Made by a program: the position numbers and the translations under genes. Shown piece after piece: positions 30,279 through 37,994 of a stretch of DNA of 37,994 bases. The notes under the pieces were generated by a model. That model saw only the letters and a program-made list of their open reading frames with translations. It did not search any database and was not told the DNA's origin. The stretch lies in the NCBI GenBank assembly GCA_043802425.1, contig JAZDLA010000012.1, forward strand, positions 1 to 37,994. The letters are read 5' to 3'. The DNA comes from JAGUYA01 sp043802425. Lineage in GTDB: Bacteria; Omnitrophota; Gorgyraeia; Gygaellales; Profunditerraquicolaceae. Position 1 is the first letter of the stretch. Each line of letters opens with the position of its first letter.

Positions 30279-32285
30279 ATGGTTTCTAACAAGGATCCCC
30301 TAGGAGATGAGCGTAGGCAATACATCAGGTTAGACTCGGTATTCCCCGTAGAATTCTGCATTTTGGGTCCTGACGGCAAGCAGGTTTTGTCGGACTGGTT
30401 GCAGGGCTTTACTAATAACATCAGTAATGGCGGGATTTGTCTTGCCATAAATAACTTAAAACCCGAATTAGCTAAACTCATCAAAGGTCAGCAGGTAAAA
30501 CTCTCCTTAAAAATAGAAATGCCTTTGGCTAGTAGCCCGGCCTTGGCATCCGCAAAGATAGCCTGGGTTAAGGATACCCCTGAACAGCCCAACAGGTATC
30601 TTATAGGATTAAGTTATGAGGAAATTGCGCCTTCTGTGAGTAGCCGGCTGATGCGTTATGCCACGACCAAGAAATTGTTTGTGCCGGCAGTTTTAACTAT
30701 AATTCTCATATTAGGATTAGCGGTTGCGGTTAATAGCTATTTAAATGTCAAGTTGATCAAAGGTAACAAGGCGCTCGTAGAACAGCTGGTCAATATTCTA
30801 CAAGAGTCCAGCGTTGCCAAGCAGATGATAAAAGAGATAAATAAAGAAAGAGAGGATTTACAATTAAAGATCCATGCCCTGCAGTTACGTATCGAGACAG
30901 TTGAAGTGGAAAAGCTGACCTTAGGGGAGAAAGTTGAGTTAGAAGAGAAGGCAAAACTTGAAGAAAAAGAAAAGCTGGAGGAAGAAATCAAGTTTAAGGA
31001 GGGTGGAGTAGCTAAAAAACTAGAAGAATTCAATAGCCTGATCAGTAAATTAACTCAGGAGAAGGCATCCTTACAGGAACAGTTAATTGCTGTCCAGCAT
31101 AAAGAAAATAAGGTTACTGAGGATCTCCTTCGTCTTGACCAGAGGAAAGCTACTTTAGAGCAGGCTAATCTAGAGAAGATGTATAAATGGGTAAAGACAC
31201 ACCAGAATCCCCGCACGGGCCTGATCATGAGCTTTGAAGGAGACGGAGATATTGCTAATTGGGCATTTATTTATGACCAGTCTCTGGTAGCCCAAGCCTA
31301 TACGTATTTTTCTGATTTCGACCGGGCAAGACAGATCCTGGATTTTTTTGCTAAGAAAGCAAAGAGGCAGGAAAGAAGTTTTTATAATGCCTACTATGCT
31401 AATGACGGAAGCCCGGCTGAGATCGTCGTGCATAGCGGCCCGAATATCTGGCTGGGGATAGCCGTATTACAATATACTAAAAAAAGCCAGGATTCCTCGT
31501 ATCTGCATATAGCCGAAGAGATAGCCTTGGATGTAATCGATTTACAGAATCAGGATAAAGAAGGCGGCTTGCGGGGCGGTCCTGGGGTAAGCTGGTATGC
31601 CACGGAGCACAATCTGGATGCCTATGCCTTTTTCAAGATGCTTTATCAGACTACCGGTAAGGAGAGGTATATTGAGGCCGGAGATAAAATATTAAATTGG
31701 CTGACCAAGCATACTTACGATAGATTAGATATACCGATTAAGCGCGGCAAGGGGGATTCTACTATTGCTACGGATACCTATGCCTGGTCCATTGCTGCAG
31801 TCGGGCCGGAGAAATTAGAAGAGATAGGGATGAATCCGGATATGATCGTAGAATTCGCGGAGAAGAATTGTAGCGTAGAAGTTTCTTATAAGAGGCCAGA
31901 GGGCCAAACCGTAAAGATAAAAGGTTTTGATTTCGCCCCGCAGACACATGTAGCCAGAGGCGGGGTAGTCTCTTGCGAGTGGACTGCCCAGATGGTTATG
32001 GCCTTTAAGATCATGTCAGATTTTTATTATAAGAAAAACATGGTCGCAAAGGCTAGGTCCTACGCTTTGAAAGCTGATGAATATCTAAACCAATTAGGTA
32101 ATATGATTATCTCCAGCCCCTCCCCTTCTGGGCAGGGCGAGAGTTGCCTTCCCTATGCCACGCAGGATTTTGTGGATACAGGCCATGGTTGGATGACCCC
32201 CAAAGGGAAATCTACGGGCTCATTGGCAGGAACGGTTTATACCTTGTTTGCCTATTATAAATATAATCCCTTAGAGCTTAAGTAA
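30279..32285 (+). CDS. PilZ domain, membrane helix, coiled coil, alpha/alpha-toroid protein
   Basis: 668 aa. The N-terminal PilZ domain has both c-di-GMP-binding motifs: R13-xxx-R17 (ERRQYIRLDS) and N47-x-S-x-x-G52 (NISNGG). A single membrane helix follows at about 134-156 (LFVPAVLTIILILGLAVAV), then a long coiled coil (about 165-300) rich in EKLEEK-type heptads. The C-terminal half (about 305-668) looks like a six-hairpin glycosidase toroid: TGLIMSFEGDGDIANWAFIYDQ, GPNIWLGIAVLQY, SWYATEHNLDAYAFFKML and DTYAWSIAAVG. It may link c-di-GMP level in the cytoplasm to an outward glycan-active domain. No catalytic acid is assigned. The start is 2 nt after the upstream stop. Confidence 0.8.
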   Translation: MVSNKDPLGDERRQYIRLDSVFPVEFCILGPDGKQVLSDWLQGFTNNISNGGICLAINNLKPELAKLIKGQQVKLSLKIEMPLASSPALASAKIAWVKDTPEQPNRYLIGLSYEEIAPSVSSRLMRYATTKKLFVPAVLTIILILGLAVAVNSYLNVKLIKGNKALVEQLVNILQESSVAKQMIKEINKEREDLQLKIHALQLRIETVEVEKLTLGEKVELEEKAKLEEKEKLEEEIKFKEGGVAKKLEEFNSLISKLTQEKASLQEQLIAVQHKENKVTEDLLRLDQRKATLEQANLEKMYKWVKTHQNPRTGLIMSFEGDGDIANWAFIYDQSLVAQAYTYFSDFDRARQILDFFAKKAKRQERSFYNAYYANDGSPAEIVVHSGPNIWLGIAVLQYTKKSQDSSYLHIAEEIALDVIDLQNQDKEGGLRGGPGVSWYATEHNLDAYAFFKMLYQTTGKERYIEAGDKILNWLTKHTYDRLDIPIKRGKGDSTIATDTYAWSIAAVGPEKLEEIGMNPDMIVEFAEKNCSVEVSYKRPEGQTVKIKGFDFAPQTHVARGGVVSCEWTAQMVMAFKIMSDFYYKKNMVAKARSYALKADEYLNQLGNMIISSPSPSGQGESCLPYATQDFVDTGHGWMTPKGKSTGSLAGTVYTLFAYYKYNPLELK

Positions 32286-32289
32286 TGCA

Positions 32290-32937
32290 ATGCGGCAGAG
32301 GCTCAATTCGATCTACCGTAAGCTATATTCCTGCTTTGGCCCTCAATATTGGTGGCCGGCAGAAACACCTTTTGAGGTGATGGTCGGTGCGATCCTCACC
32401 CAAAATACAAGCTGGCTTAATGTAGAGAAGGCGTTAGGTAACCTTAAGAAAAAAAGATTATTAAAGCCCGATAGGCTTTATCGGATATCGCACAAAAGAT
32501 TAGCCTCGTTGATAAAGCCAGCGGGTTATTATAATGTCAAGGCCAAGCGTCTAAAAAGTTTTTTAGATTTCTTTATAAAACATTACCAGGGCAATTACAG
32601 GAAGATGTCCATAGGCCATACCCAGACCTTACGCCAGGGGCTGCTTTCGGTAAATGGCATTGGCCCGGAGACCGCCGATTCTATCTTATTGTATGCTTTA
32701 GGAAAACCCGTCTTTGTAGTTGACGCTTATACCAAAAGAATACTTACGCGGCATAGTTTTATTCCGGAAGGCGCGGATTATCAGGAGACGCAGAATTTAT
32801 TTATGCGAAATCTTAAAAAAAGAGTAAGATTATTTAATGAGTACCATGCCCTTTTGGTAAAATTAGGCAAAGAATTCTGCTTGAAGGGCAAGCCAAGATG
32901 CGGAGCATGCCCGTTGAAAGGTCAAAACGCAAAATGA
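32290..32937 (+). CDS. HhH-GPD DNA glycosylase related to endonuclease III
   Basis: 215 aa. Base-excision repair fold: FEVMVGAILTQNTSWLNVEKAL, the helix-hairpin-helix VNGIGPETADSILLYAL, and VVDAYTKRILTR with catalytic D145. At the position of the endonuclease III lysine (K120) there is E127, so it is probably a monofunctional glycosylase, such as the MagIII or mismatch type, without lyase activity. The cluster loop has only three cysteines, CLKGKPRCGAC, and the protein ends nine residues later, so the fourth iron-sulfur ligand is missing. The end overlaps the next gene by 4 nt (ATGA). Confidence 0.85.
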   Translation: MRQRLNSIYRKLYSCFGPQYWWPAETPFEVMVGAILTQNTSWLNVEKALGNLKKKRLLKPDRLYRISHKRLASLIKPAGYYNVKAKRLKSFLDFFIKHYQGNYRKMSIGHTQTLRQGLLSVNGIGPETADSILLYALGKPVFVVDAYTKRILTRHSFIPEGADYQETQNLFMRNLKKRVRLFNEYHALLVKLGKEFCLKGKPRCGACPLKGQNAK

Positions 32938-33653
32938 AAAACATAAAAGCTCAATTAAAAATTAAAAATTTTAAATTTTTGGTTGTGGTTTTTACTTTTA
33001 CCTTCTTACTTTTACCTTTTTATTGTTATGCCGCTGGCTGCTACGGGACAAGGATGCCGTCGGAGAAACAATTATTTGCCGGATTACAAACCTATAATAT
33101 CTTTAAAAGATATCTGGAGAATGACTTTGGCAAAATAAGGAGCACGCAGCATTTTCTTCTTTTATCATACGGAGTATACGATTGGCTAGCCATAGATTTA
33201 AAGGGCGGGGCAGGCAATATCAAGCAGCGACCCACAACCAGCGCTGAAGTGGATTATACCTCGAATTTTGCCGGAGGTTACGGATTTCGTTTAAGGCTTT
33301 ATGATAAGCAAAATTTAAAAATGGTCTTTGGGTTCCAACACATCAGCGTCCATCCTAAAAGCACGCATTTGGGCATAGTCAGAAACAAGGTAATTTTAGA
33401 TGATTGGCAATGGTCTTTCTTGACCTCGTATGCTTTTAAGAAAATCGCGCCTTATTTAGGGACAAGGTGGTCGCGTATAGATTATATCCACACGGTAGGA
33501 GATACCAGGAAGCGTAAGATGTCAGATTTAACTAAAAGTGCAGGTCTTATTTTAGGGTTAGATCTACCACTTACAGAGAAATCCTGGCTTAATTTAGAGG
33601 GCCAGTTTATTGACAGCGAAGCTATGGCACTTAGCCTAAATTTTAGCTTCTAA
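32934..33653 (+). CDS. Small outer-membrane beta-barrel protein
   Basis: 239 aa from the ATG at 32934, which forms ATGA with the glycosylase stop; an ATG 12 codons upstream is open but adds a charged tail inside the previous gene. A signal peptide (FKFLVVVFTFTFLLLPFYCYA) is cut near residue 31. The mature part has short alternating strands (HFLLLSYGVYDWLAIDLKGG, GGYGFRLRLYD, WSFLTSYAFKKIAPYLGTRW) and ends LALSLNFSF-like in a terminal Phe, the outer-membrane signature. About eight to ten strands are possible. No family name can be given. It may be a pore or a surface structural protein. Confidence 0.7.
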   Translation: MKNIKAQLKIKNFKFLVVVFTFTFLLLPFYCYAAGCYGTRMPSEKQLFAGLQTYNIFKRYLENDFGKIRSTQHFLLLSYGVYDWLAIDLKGGAGNIKQRPTTSAEVDYTSNFAGGYGFRLRLYDKQNLKMVFGFQHISVHPKSTHLGIVRNKVILDDWQWSFLTSYAFKKIAPYLGTRWSRIDYIHTVGDTRKRKMSDLTKSAGLILGLDLPLTEKSWLNLEGQFIDSEAMALSLNFSF

Positions 33654-33655
33654 AA

Positions 33656-33874
33656 ATGCCCATATACGAGTACGAATGCACCAGCTGCAATTTTAAATTC
33701 GAGTATCTGGTGCGTAATAGTCACGATCCTATTGTCTGTTCTGGCTGTAAGGGCAAAAACTTAAGACGGCTAATTTCGGCATTTGCCTTTAATTCTAAAG
33801 ACCCAAGCGGTAATACTACCGGTAGTTCTTCCGGCTGCGGTAGTTGTGCCGGCGGGGATTGTTCCAGCTGTTGA
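33656..33874 (+). CDS. FmdB-type zinc ribbon protein
   Basis: 72 aa. MPIYEYECTSCNFKFEYL opens with the first cysteine pair C8/C11, and C28/C31 (VCSGCKG) completes a zinc ribbon of the FmdB/CxxC-CxxC-SSSS family. The tail is rich in Ser, Gly and Cys (SSSGCGSCAGGDCSSC), as is typical for the family. It is a possible regulatory or metal-binding protein of unknown role. It begins 2 nt after the outer-membrane gene stop. Confidence 0.9.
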   Translation: MPIYEYECTSCNFKFEYLVRNSHDPIVCSGCKGKNLRRLISAFAFNSKDPSGNTTGSSSGCGSCAGGDCSSC

Positions 33875-33884
33875 TGATAAACTC

Positions 33885-35015
33885 ATGGTAGATAAAAGAC
33901 GGTTAATAAGGCTTACCCAGAAGTTAATCCAGATAAATTCGGAGAATCCGCCTGGAGATGAAGCTAAAATTGCGCGGTTTGTAAGAAATTATCTGGATAA
34001 ATTAGGACTAAAGACAAAGATTTACGAATTTCAAAAAAGGCGCTCTAATGTGGTCGCCTTTTTAGAAGGAAGGGATAAAAGGCATTCCCTGCTCATCACC
34101 CCGCATTTAGATACCGTGCCTAAAGGAAAAAATTGGCGTTTTCATCCTTTTAAGGGGAAGATACGCTCCGGCAAAATTTACGGCTTAGGCGCAACTGATT
34201 GTAAAGGAAATTTAGCCTCCAGCTTAGAGGCGATAAACAGCCTCCTCGAGGATGGCGCGGTTTTAGATTATACTTTAATTTTTGCCGCCACCGCCGATGA
34301 AGAAAGTGGTTCAAGTTTAGGCCTGATACCCTTACTGGATAAAGGTATCATCAGGCCGGACGTGGCAGTAGTTTTGGATTCCGATGATTTTGATATCGTG
34401 GTTACCCAGAAGGGGCTTATTCATCTTAAAGTTAAAATAGAAGGAAAAAAGGCACACGGCGCTTATCCCTGGCAGGGCATAAATGCCATTGATATAGCCG
34501 TAGATATTCTCAAAGAATTAAAAACCCATAAATTCACATATCAAAAGAATAGATATCTAAAGGCCCCCACCTTAAATATCGGGACCATTAAGGGCGGGGA
34601 TAAAGTGAATGTAGTGGCGGACTGGTGTGAGTTTGAGTTAGATTTTCGTTTTTTACCGGGCATGTCGCCAAAGGCTATTTTGCAATACGTAAAAGGGATT
34701 ATTCAAAAGCGCGCCAGGAATTTTAAAACAGAGATCGAGGGGATACAAGAGCCTTACTGGATCAGCCAAAGTCATTCTCTGGTAGGATATTGGGTTAAGG
34801 CAGCCGGAAAATTTAAGGTTCCTGCTAAAACTAAGGGCTCTGAGGGTGCGACTACAATCAGCTTCTTCCAGGACAAAAATATACCGGCGATTGCTACGGG
34901 TTTTGGATGCCAAGGTTGTGCCCATACGATAGATGAATACGTAAAAGTCAATAATTTATATAAAGGCGCAAAGGTATTAGAAGAGTTTCTAAAAGATTAT
35001 CAGTTTGATATTTAA
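33885..35015 (+). CDS. M20 family metallopeptidase (ArgE/DapE-like)
   Basis: 376 aa from ATG 33885. The frame is open 34 codons upstream, but that part overlaps the zinc-ribbon gene and looks like its shadow. Binuclear zinc site: H74 and D76 (TPHLDTVPKG), D105 (GLGATDCKG), E139/E140 (ATADEESGSS), D165 (VVLDSDD) and a late histidine in CAHTIDEYV. A dimerisation domain (about 180-290) with KGGDKVNVVADWCEFELDFR lies between the two halves. The substrate class is N-acylated amino acids or small peptides; ArgE, DapE and dipeptidase roles cannot be separated. Confidence 0.9.
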   Translation: MVDKRRLIRLTQKLIQINSENPPGDEAKIARFVRNYLDKLGLKTKIYEFQKRRSNVVAFLEGRDKRHSLLITPHLDTVPKGKNWRFHPFKGKIRSGKIYGLGATDCKGNLASSLEAINSLLEDGAVLDYTLIFAATADEESGSSLGLIPLLDKGIIRPDVAVVLDSDDFDIVVTQKGLIHLKVKIEGKKAHGAYPWQGINAIDIAVDILKELKTHKFTYQKNRYLKAPTLNIGTIKGGDKVNVVADWCEFELDFRFLPGMSPKAILQYVKGIIQKRARNFKTEIEGIQEPYWISQSHSLVGYWVKAAGKFKVPAKTKGSEGATTISFFQDKNIPAIATGFGCQGCAHTIDEYVKVNNLYKGAKVLEEFLKDYQFDI

Positions 35016-35029
35016 AAGGAGAGTGGCGT

Positions 35030-36037
35030 ATGGAGGGTATAAAATTTTCTAAGAAGCCCAAATTAAAAAATCCTTATCTGATTACTGCCTGGCCGGGCAT
35101 GGGTGAAGTCGCTTTTAAAGCGGCGACGTATCTGGTGAGCAAACTAAAAGCAGAAGAATTCGCCCAAATTCCCCCGGAAGATTTTTTCTATCTCACGGGA
35201 AGCGCTGTGCAGGAAGGGATACTAGCGGTCCCGGAATTACCTTACAGCAAATTCTATTATTGGAAAAATCCCGCTACAAAGATTGTCGGGCCTGCCGATA
35301 ACTTTAGCGGCAGATCCGTCGGTAATGATCTGATTATATTTATCAGTAATGCCCAGCCGGATTTGTCCAAGGCAGAAGATTATTGCCAGAGGATTATTTC
35401 TCTTGCCAAAGGTTTTAAGGCAAAGACAGTAATCAGTTTCGCGGCTATGCCCCAACCCATTGACCATACACAACCGCCTAAAGTGTGGCTTACTACAACG
35501 GCAAAAGAGGTGTCCGGCACTTTAAAGAAATATAATTTCCAGACTCTCTCCGAGGGCCAGATTAGCGGGATGAACGGTTTATTTTTGGGTATTGCTAAAA
35601 GAGAGGGCCTGGATGGCGCCTGCCTCTTGGGAGAAATACCCCTCTATACTATCCAGATTGAAAATCCCAAGGCTTCCTGCGTGGTCCTGGAGGCCTTGGC
35701 GAAGATTCTTAGTATCCAGATAGATTTAGGCGGCCTTTTTGAAGATACGCATATTATGGAAGGTGAGATTAACAAGCTCTTAGATTACCTTAAGCTGGGC
35801 GCGCCTATCGGGCCGATCAGCGAAGAGGATATAGAAAGGATAAAAAAATCCTTAACCCAACTGACAAAATTACCCCTTTCCATAAAAGAAAATCTCGAGA
35901 AGCTCTTTACCCAGGCTAAAACCGATATTTCCAGAGCCAATGAACTTAAATCCGAGCTGGATAAATGGAACGTATATAAAGAGTATGAAGATAGGTTTCT
36001 GGACTTATTCCACAAGAAAAAGGACGAAGATAATTGA
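35030..36037 (+). CDS. PAC2 family protein
   Basis: 335 aa. The PAC2 (proteasome assembly chaperone 2-like) fold is recognised from NPYLITAWPGMGEVAFKAAT near the start, QEGILAVPELPYSKFYYW, TVISFAAMPQPIDHTQPPKVW, GISGMNG-like GQISGMNGLFLGIA and ACLLGEIPLY. Bacterial members are soluble and of unknown function; they are not tied to a proteasome. The last 90 residues are helical and charged. An AAAAGGAGAG ribosome-binding site precedes the ATG. The final 4 nt overlap the HAD gene. Confidence 0.88.
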   Translation: MEGIKFSKKPKLKNPYLITAWPGMGEVAFKAATYLVSKLKAEEFAQIPPEDFFYLTGSAVQEGILAVPELPYSKFYYWKNPATKIVGPADNFSGRSVGNDLIIFISNAQPDLSKAEDYCQRIISLAKGFKAKTVISFAAMPQPIDHTQPPKVWLTTTAKEVSGTLKKYNFQTLSEGQISGMNGLFLGIAKREGLDGACLLGEIPLYTIQIENPKASCVVLEALAKILSIQIDLGGLFEDTHIMEGEINKLLDYLKLGAPIGPISEEDIERIKKSLTQLTKLPLSIKENLEKLFTQAKTDISRANELKSELDKWNVYKEYEDRFLDLFHKKKDEDN

Positions 36038-36663
36038 GGGATAATCACCATATAAGCGCTATAATCTTTGACTTAGGAAACGTTCTGGTAGATTTTGACC
36101 ACACTATAGCGGCAAAAAAAATATCCGCATTCGCCACTAAAGACCCGCAGGAAATATTTAATCTTTTTTTTGATTCCAGGCTGACCGGGTTCTTTGAAGA
36201 AGGCAGAATATCGCCTCAAGAGTTTTTTTCTGGCGTCCAGGAGGCGTTACATCTAGGCATAGAGTATGAACAGTTTCTCCCTATCTGGAATGAGATATTC
36301 TTTTTGAGCGAAAAGAACCGGATGGTATATAATCTAGCGAAGTTTCTAAAAAAGCGCTATAAGACGGCGCTCTTATCTAATATAAACATTTTACATTTTG
36401 AGTATCTAAAGAGGAATTTTCCTGTATTTGATGCCTTTCATCACATCATTACTTCTTGCGAGTCAGGGGCCAGGAAGCCCCACCACTCTATTTATGAAAA
36501 GACATTACAGGCCTTAGAAACTCTGCCGGAGAATGTTTTCTATACCGATGACCGGCCAGAATTAGTAGAGGGCGCCTGCCGCTTAGGTGTCCGGGGATTT
36601 ACTTTTCAGGGCGCTGAACAATTAAAGGAAGACCTTTTAGCCAGCGGCGTAAATATAAATTAA
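36034..36663 (+). CDS. HAD-superfamily hydrolase (YihX-like phosphatase)
   Basis: 209 aa. A TTG start overlaps the PAC2 stop. Motif I is IIFDLGNVLVDFD with nucleophile D13 and Gly two residues later, the same as in E. coli YihX-type sugar phosphatases. Motif II is the serine in ALLSNINI, motif III the lysine in ARKPHHSIY, and motif IV the acids in VFYTDDRPEL. The likely reaction is hydrolysis of a sugar or nucleotide phosphate; the substrate is not known. It lies 4 nt before hypE. Confidence 0.88.
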   Translation: MRDNHHISAIIFDLGNVLVDFDHTIAAKKISAFATKDPQEIFNLFFDSRLTGFFEEGRISPQEFFSGVQEALHLGIEYEQFLPIWNEIFFLSEKNRMVYNLAKFLKKRYKTALLSNINILHFEYLKRNFPVFDAFHHIITSCESGARKPHHSIYEKTLQALETLPENVFYTDDRPELVEGACRLGVRGFTFQGAEQLKEDLLASGVNIN

Positions 36664-36667
36664 TCCT

Positions 36668-37675
36668 ATGTTAACCAAAAACATACTCCTTAGTCACGGA
36701 AGCGGCGGGAGGTTAATGCATAACCTTATTAAAACCCTGCTGCTTAAAAGACTGAATAACCCCATTCTTGGAGAACTTTCTGACAGCGCGTTTATCAATT
36801 ATAAGGATAGGTTAGCCTTTACTACCGATTCCTTTGTGGTCAGCCCATTATTTTTTCCGGGAGGGGATATCGGAAAACTGGCGGTATGCGGAACAGTGAA
36901 TGACTTAACCATGTTAGGCGCTACTGCCGAATACCTTTCTTTAGCGCTTATCGTCGAAGAAGGGCTTGAGTACAGTATATTAGAAAAGATTGTAGACTCT
37001 CTTTCTTTAAATGCCAGAAAGGCCGGGATATATTTCGTTACCGGAGATATCAAGGTAGTGGAGAGAGGCGCCTGCGATAAGATATTTATCAATACCTCCG
37101 GGATCGGAAAAATCATTATAAATAAGAAACTATCTGTAAAAAACATAGAGCCCGGGGATAAAGTTATTATTACCGGTAATATTGCCCAACACGGATTGGC
37201 GGTGCTAGCTAAGAGAAAAGAATTGAATTTAGGGTTTAATATCAAAAGTGACTGCGCTGCTTTAAATAATTTAATCATTCCCGTCCTAAAAAAGACAGAC
37301 GCTATAAAATTTATGCGTGATCCTACAAGAGGGGGAGTTGCCACCACCTTAAATGAAGTTGCCGAAAACTCAAGATTAGGCGTGATTATCGAGGAAAAAA
37401 ATATACCCGTATCTATCAAAGTAAGGGCAGCGGGGGAGCTTCTGGGCATAGACCCCTTATATATCGCTAATGAAGGTAATGCCATATTAGTCGTTAGCCC
37501 CGGGGGCGCCAAGAGGGTCTTAACCTTATTAAGAAAGCATCCTTTAGGCAGGAATGCGCAGGAAATCGGCACCATGGTCAAGCGACCGCAGGGCTGTCTG
37601 ATACTGAATACTGTTTTAGGCACCCAGCGTATTGTGGATATGCTCACCAGCGAACCCTTACCAAGAATATGTTGA
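36668..37675 (+). CDS. hypE: Hydrogenase maturation protein HypE
   Basis: 335 aa. The AIR-synthase-like fold starts SHGSGGRLMHNLI and contains ELSDSAFI, FTTDSFVVSPLFFPGGDIGK, CGTVNDLTMLGA, VTGDIKVVERGACD, MRDPTRGGVATTLNE and LYIANEGNAI. It ends in the required PRIC with the terminal cysteine C335, which carries the thiocarbamate that HypE dehydrates to thiocyanate. It should pair with the HypF-like protein and the HypC/HypD scaffold 9 kb upstream, with non-hyp genes between. HypA and HypB are not in the window. A weak ribosome-binding site precedes the ATG. Confidence 0.97.
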   Translation: MLTKNILLSHGSGGRLMHNLIKTLLLKRLNNPILGELSDSAFINYKDRLAFTTDSFVVSPLFFPGGDIGKLAVCGTVNDLTMLGATAEYLSLALIVEEGLEYSILEKIVDSLSLNARKAGIYFVTGDIKVVERGACDKIFINTSGIGKIIINKKLSVKNIEPGDKVIITGNIAQHGLAVLAKRKELNLGFNIKSDCAALNNLIIPVLKKTDAIKFMRDPTRGGVATTLNEVAENSRLGVIIEEKNIPVSIKVRAAGELLGIDPLYIANEGNAILVVSPGGAKRVLTLLRKHPLGRNAQEIGTMVKRPQGCLILNTVLGTQRIVDMLTSEPLPRIC

Positions 37676-37700
37676 TTTTCGGTTTTTGCTTCCGCGCACT

Positions 37701-37813
37701 GAAAATTTTTGCCGTGCACTACGGTTTACTTCTCGTTTCCGCCAGTAGACTTACGTGAGGCAGGCGTGCTCCAACTCGTCGTAAATCCTTGTGCACTCTT
37801 GCCAAAAATTTTC
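37701..37813. repeat. Large imperfect inverted repeat after hypE
   Basis: The arm 37701-37729 (GAAAATTTTTGCCGTGCACT continuing to GGTTTAC) is complemented by 37781-37813 (GTAAATCCTTGTGCACTCTT continuing to AAAAATTTTC), with a few mismatches and a small bulge. The loop of about 50 nt contains a GTGAGGCAGGCGTG-type segment. It may be a terminator-like or MITE-like palindrome. Confidence 0.6.
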
Positions 37814-37853
37814 TAATGTGTGCTCCAGCAAAAACCTAAAATACTTATAACGA

Positions 37854-37994
37854 ATGAAAACCTCTAAATATCAAAAGCGGTTCTATCGGGATTGGGTGAA
37901 GGCTCAAGGTCTGTATTCTAGCCACATTATAGTGCAAGAGACGGATTTACAGATTTTTACCGATAAGCCCGTAGATAAGCGTTTTTTAAAAGAG
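37854..37994 (+). CDS. UPF0280-like (ApbE-related) protein, 3' partial
   Basis: The last 141 nt encode 47 residues, MKTSKYQKRFYRDWVKAQGL then SSHIIVQETDLQIFTDKPVD, still open at the window end. The pattern YR-WVK--GL-S--V-V-ETDL-I--DK is the start of UPF0280 family proteins, an ApbE-related group of unknown function. The ATG follows the inverted repeat with no clear ribosome-binding site. The call depends on a short stretch. Confidence 0.65.
   Translation, partial: MKTSKYQKRFYRDWVKAQGLYSSHIIVQETDLQIFTDKPVDKRFLKE

Noticed and set aside
33783..33884. Longer start of the M20 peptidase overlapping the zinc-ribbon gene
   Set aside because: The extra 34 residues are read from the FmdB-type gene in another frame and have no likeness to the peptidase family; the ATG at 33885 fits the family start.
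36799..37719. Long minus-strand ORF of 306 codons over hypE
   Set aside because: hypE on the plus strand has all family motifs and a PRIC end; the minus-strand frame has no recognisable feature and is a shadow.

Overview
This window looks like a chromosomal segment from an uncultured, Gram-negative, probably anaerobic bacterium. The evidence is secreted and outer-membrane beta-barrel proteins, a compact bacterial V-type ATPase operon, and the NiFe-hydrogenase maturation genes hypC, hypD, hypE and a shortened hypF. The mixture of gene families fits Candidatus Omnitrophota or a related lineage, but that placement is inference from gene content; no marker gene in the window proves it.

Layout. 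(1) Positions 1-6338: the 3' part of a V-ATPase operon in the order DUF2764-A-B-D-I-K. The rotor subunit carries the residues known to bind Na+ in the Enterococcus hirae enzyme. (2) 6352-6576: tRNA-Val(UAC) and tRNA-Asp(GUC). (3) 6577-17588: an AT-richer block that I read as a genomic island at the 3' end of tRNA-Asp. A 33-nt imperfect copy of the tRNA 3' end lies at 17556-17588. The block holds two membrane-anchored double-rhodanese proteins, two tandem secreted beta-helix proteins with a nearly identical first 305 nt, a small membrane protein that shares its anchor with one rhodanese, and a dikinase-like enzyme with rifampicin-phosphotransferase-type domain order. It also holds two secreted beta-propeller proteins on the minus strand and a roughly 1-kb graveyard of gene fragments and repeats. 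No integrase was found. (4) 17653-20735: a B12-binding radical SAM protein and an outer-membrane porin-like protein with its own strong promoter. (5) 20751-37675: a long, closely packed plus-strand run. It encodes a tRNA-binding protein, a Cys-cluster protein, a DUF2156 protein, a DEDDh exonuclease fused to a WYL-like domain, PabB, PabC, the HypF C-terminal part, HypC and HypD. Then come a DUF3857/transglutaminase lipoprotein, a PilZ-anchored alpha/alpha-toroid protein, an EndoIII-like glycosylase, a small outer-membrane protein, an FmdB-type zinc ribbon, an M20 peptidase, a PAC2 protein, a HAD hydrolase and HypE. (6) The 3' edge: a large imperfect inverted repeat and the start of a UPF0280-like gene.

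How the genes work together. The ATPase links ion gradient and ATP. PabB and PabC make p-aminobenzoate for folate. HypC/D/E/F build the Fe(CN)2CO centre of NiFe hydrogenases, although no hydrogenase structural gene is visible here. The strongest candidate for an undescribed system is the island operon at 6727-14261: exported sulfur-transfer-like proteins, secreted beta-helix proteins with a constant leader and variable body, and an orphan phosphotransferase. G7 to G9 homopolymer tracts in the island suggest possible phase variation. Its function is unknown.
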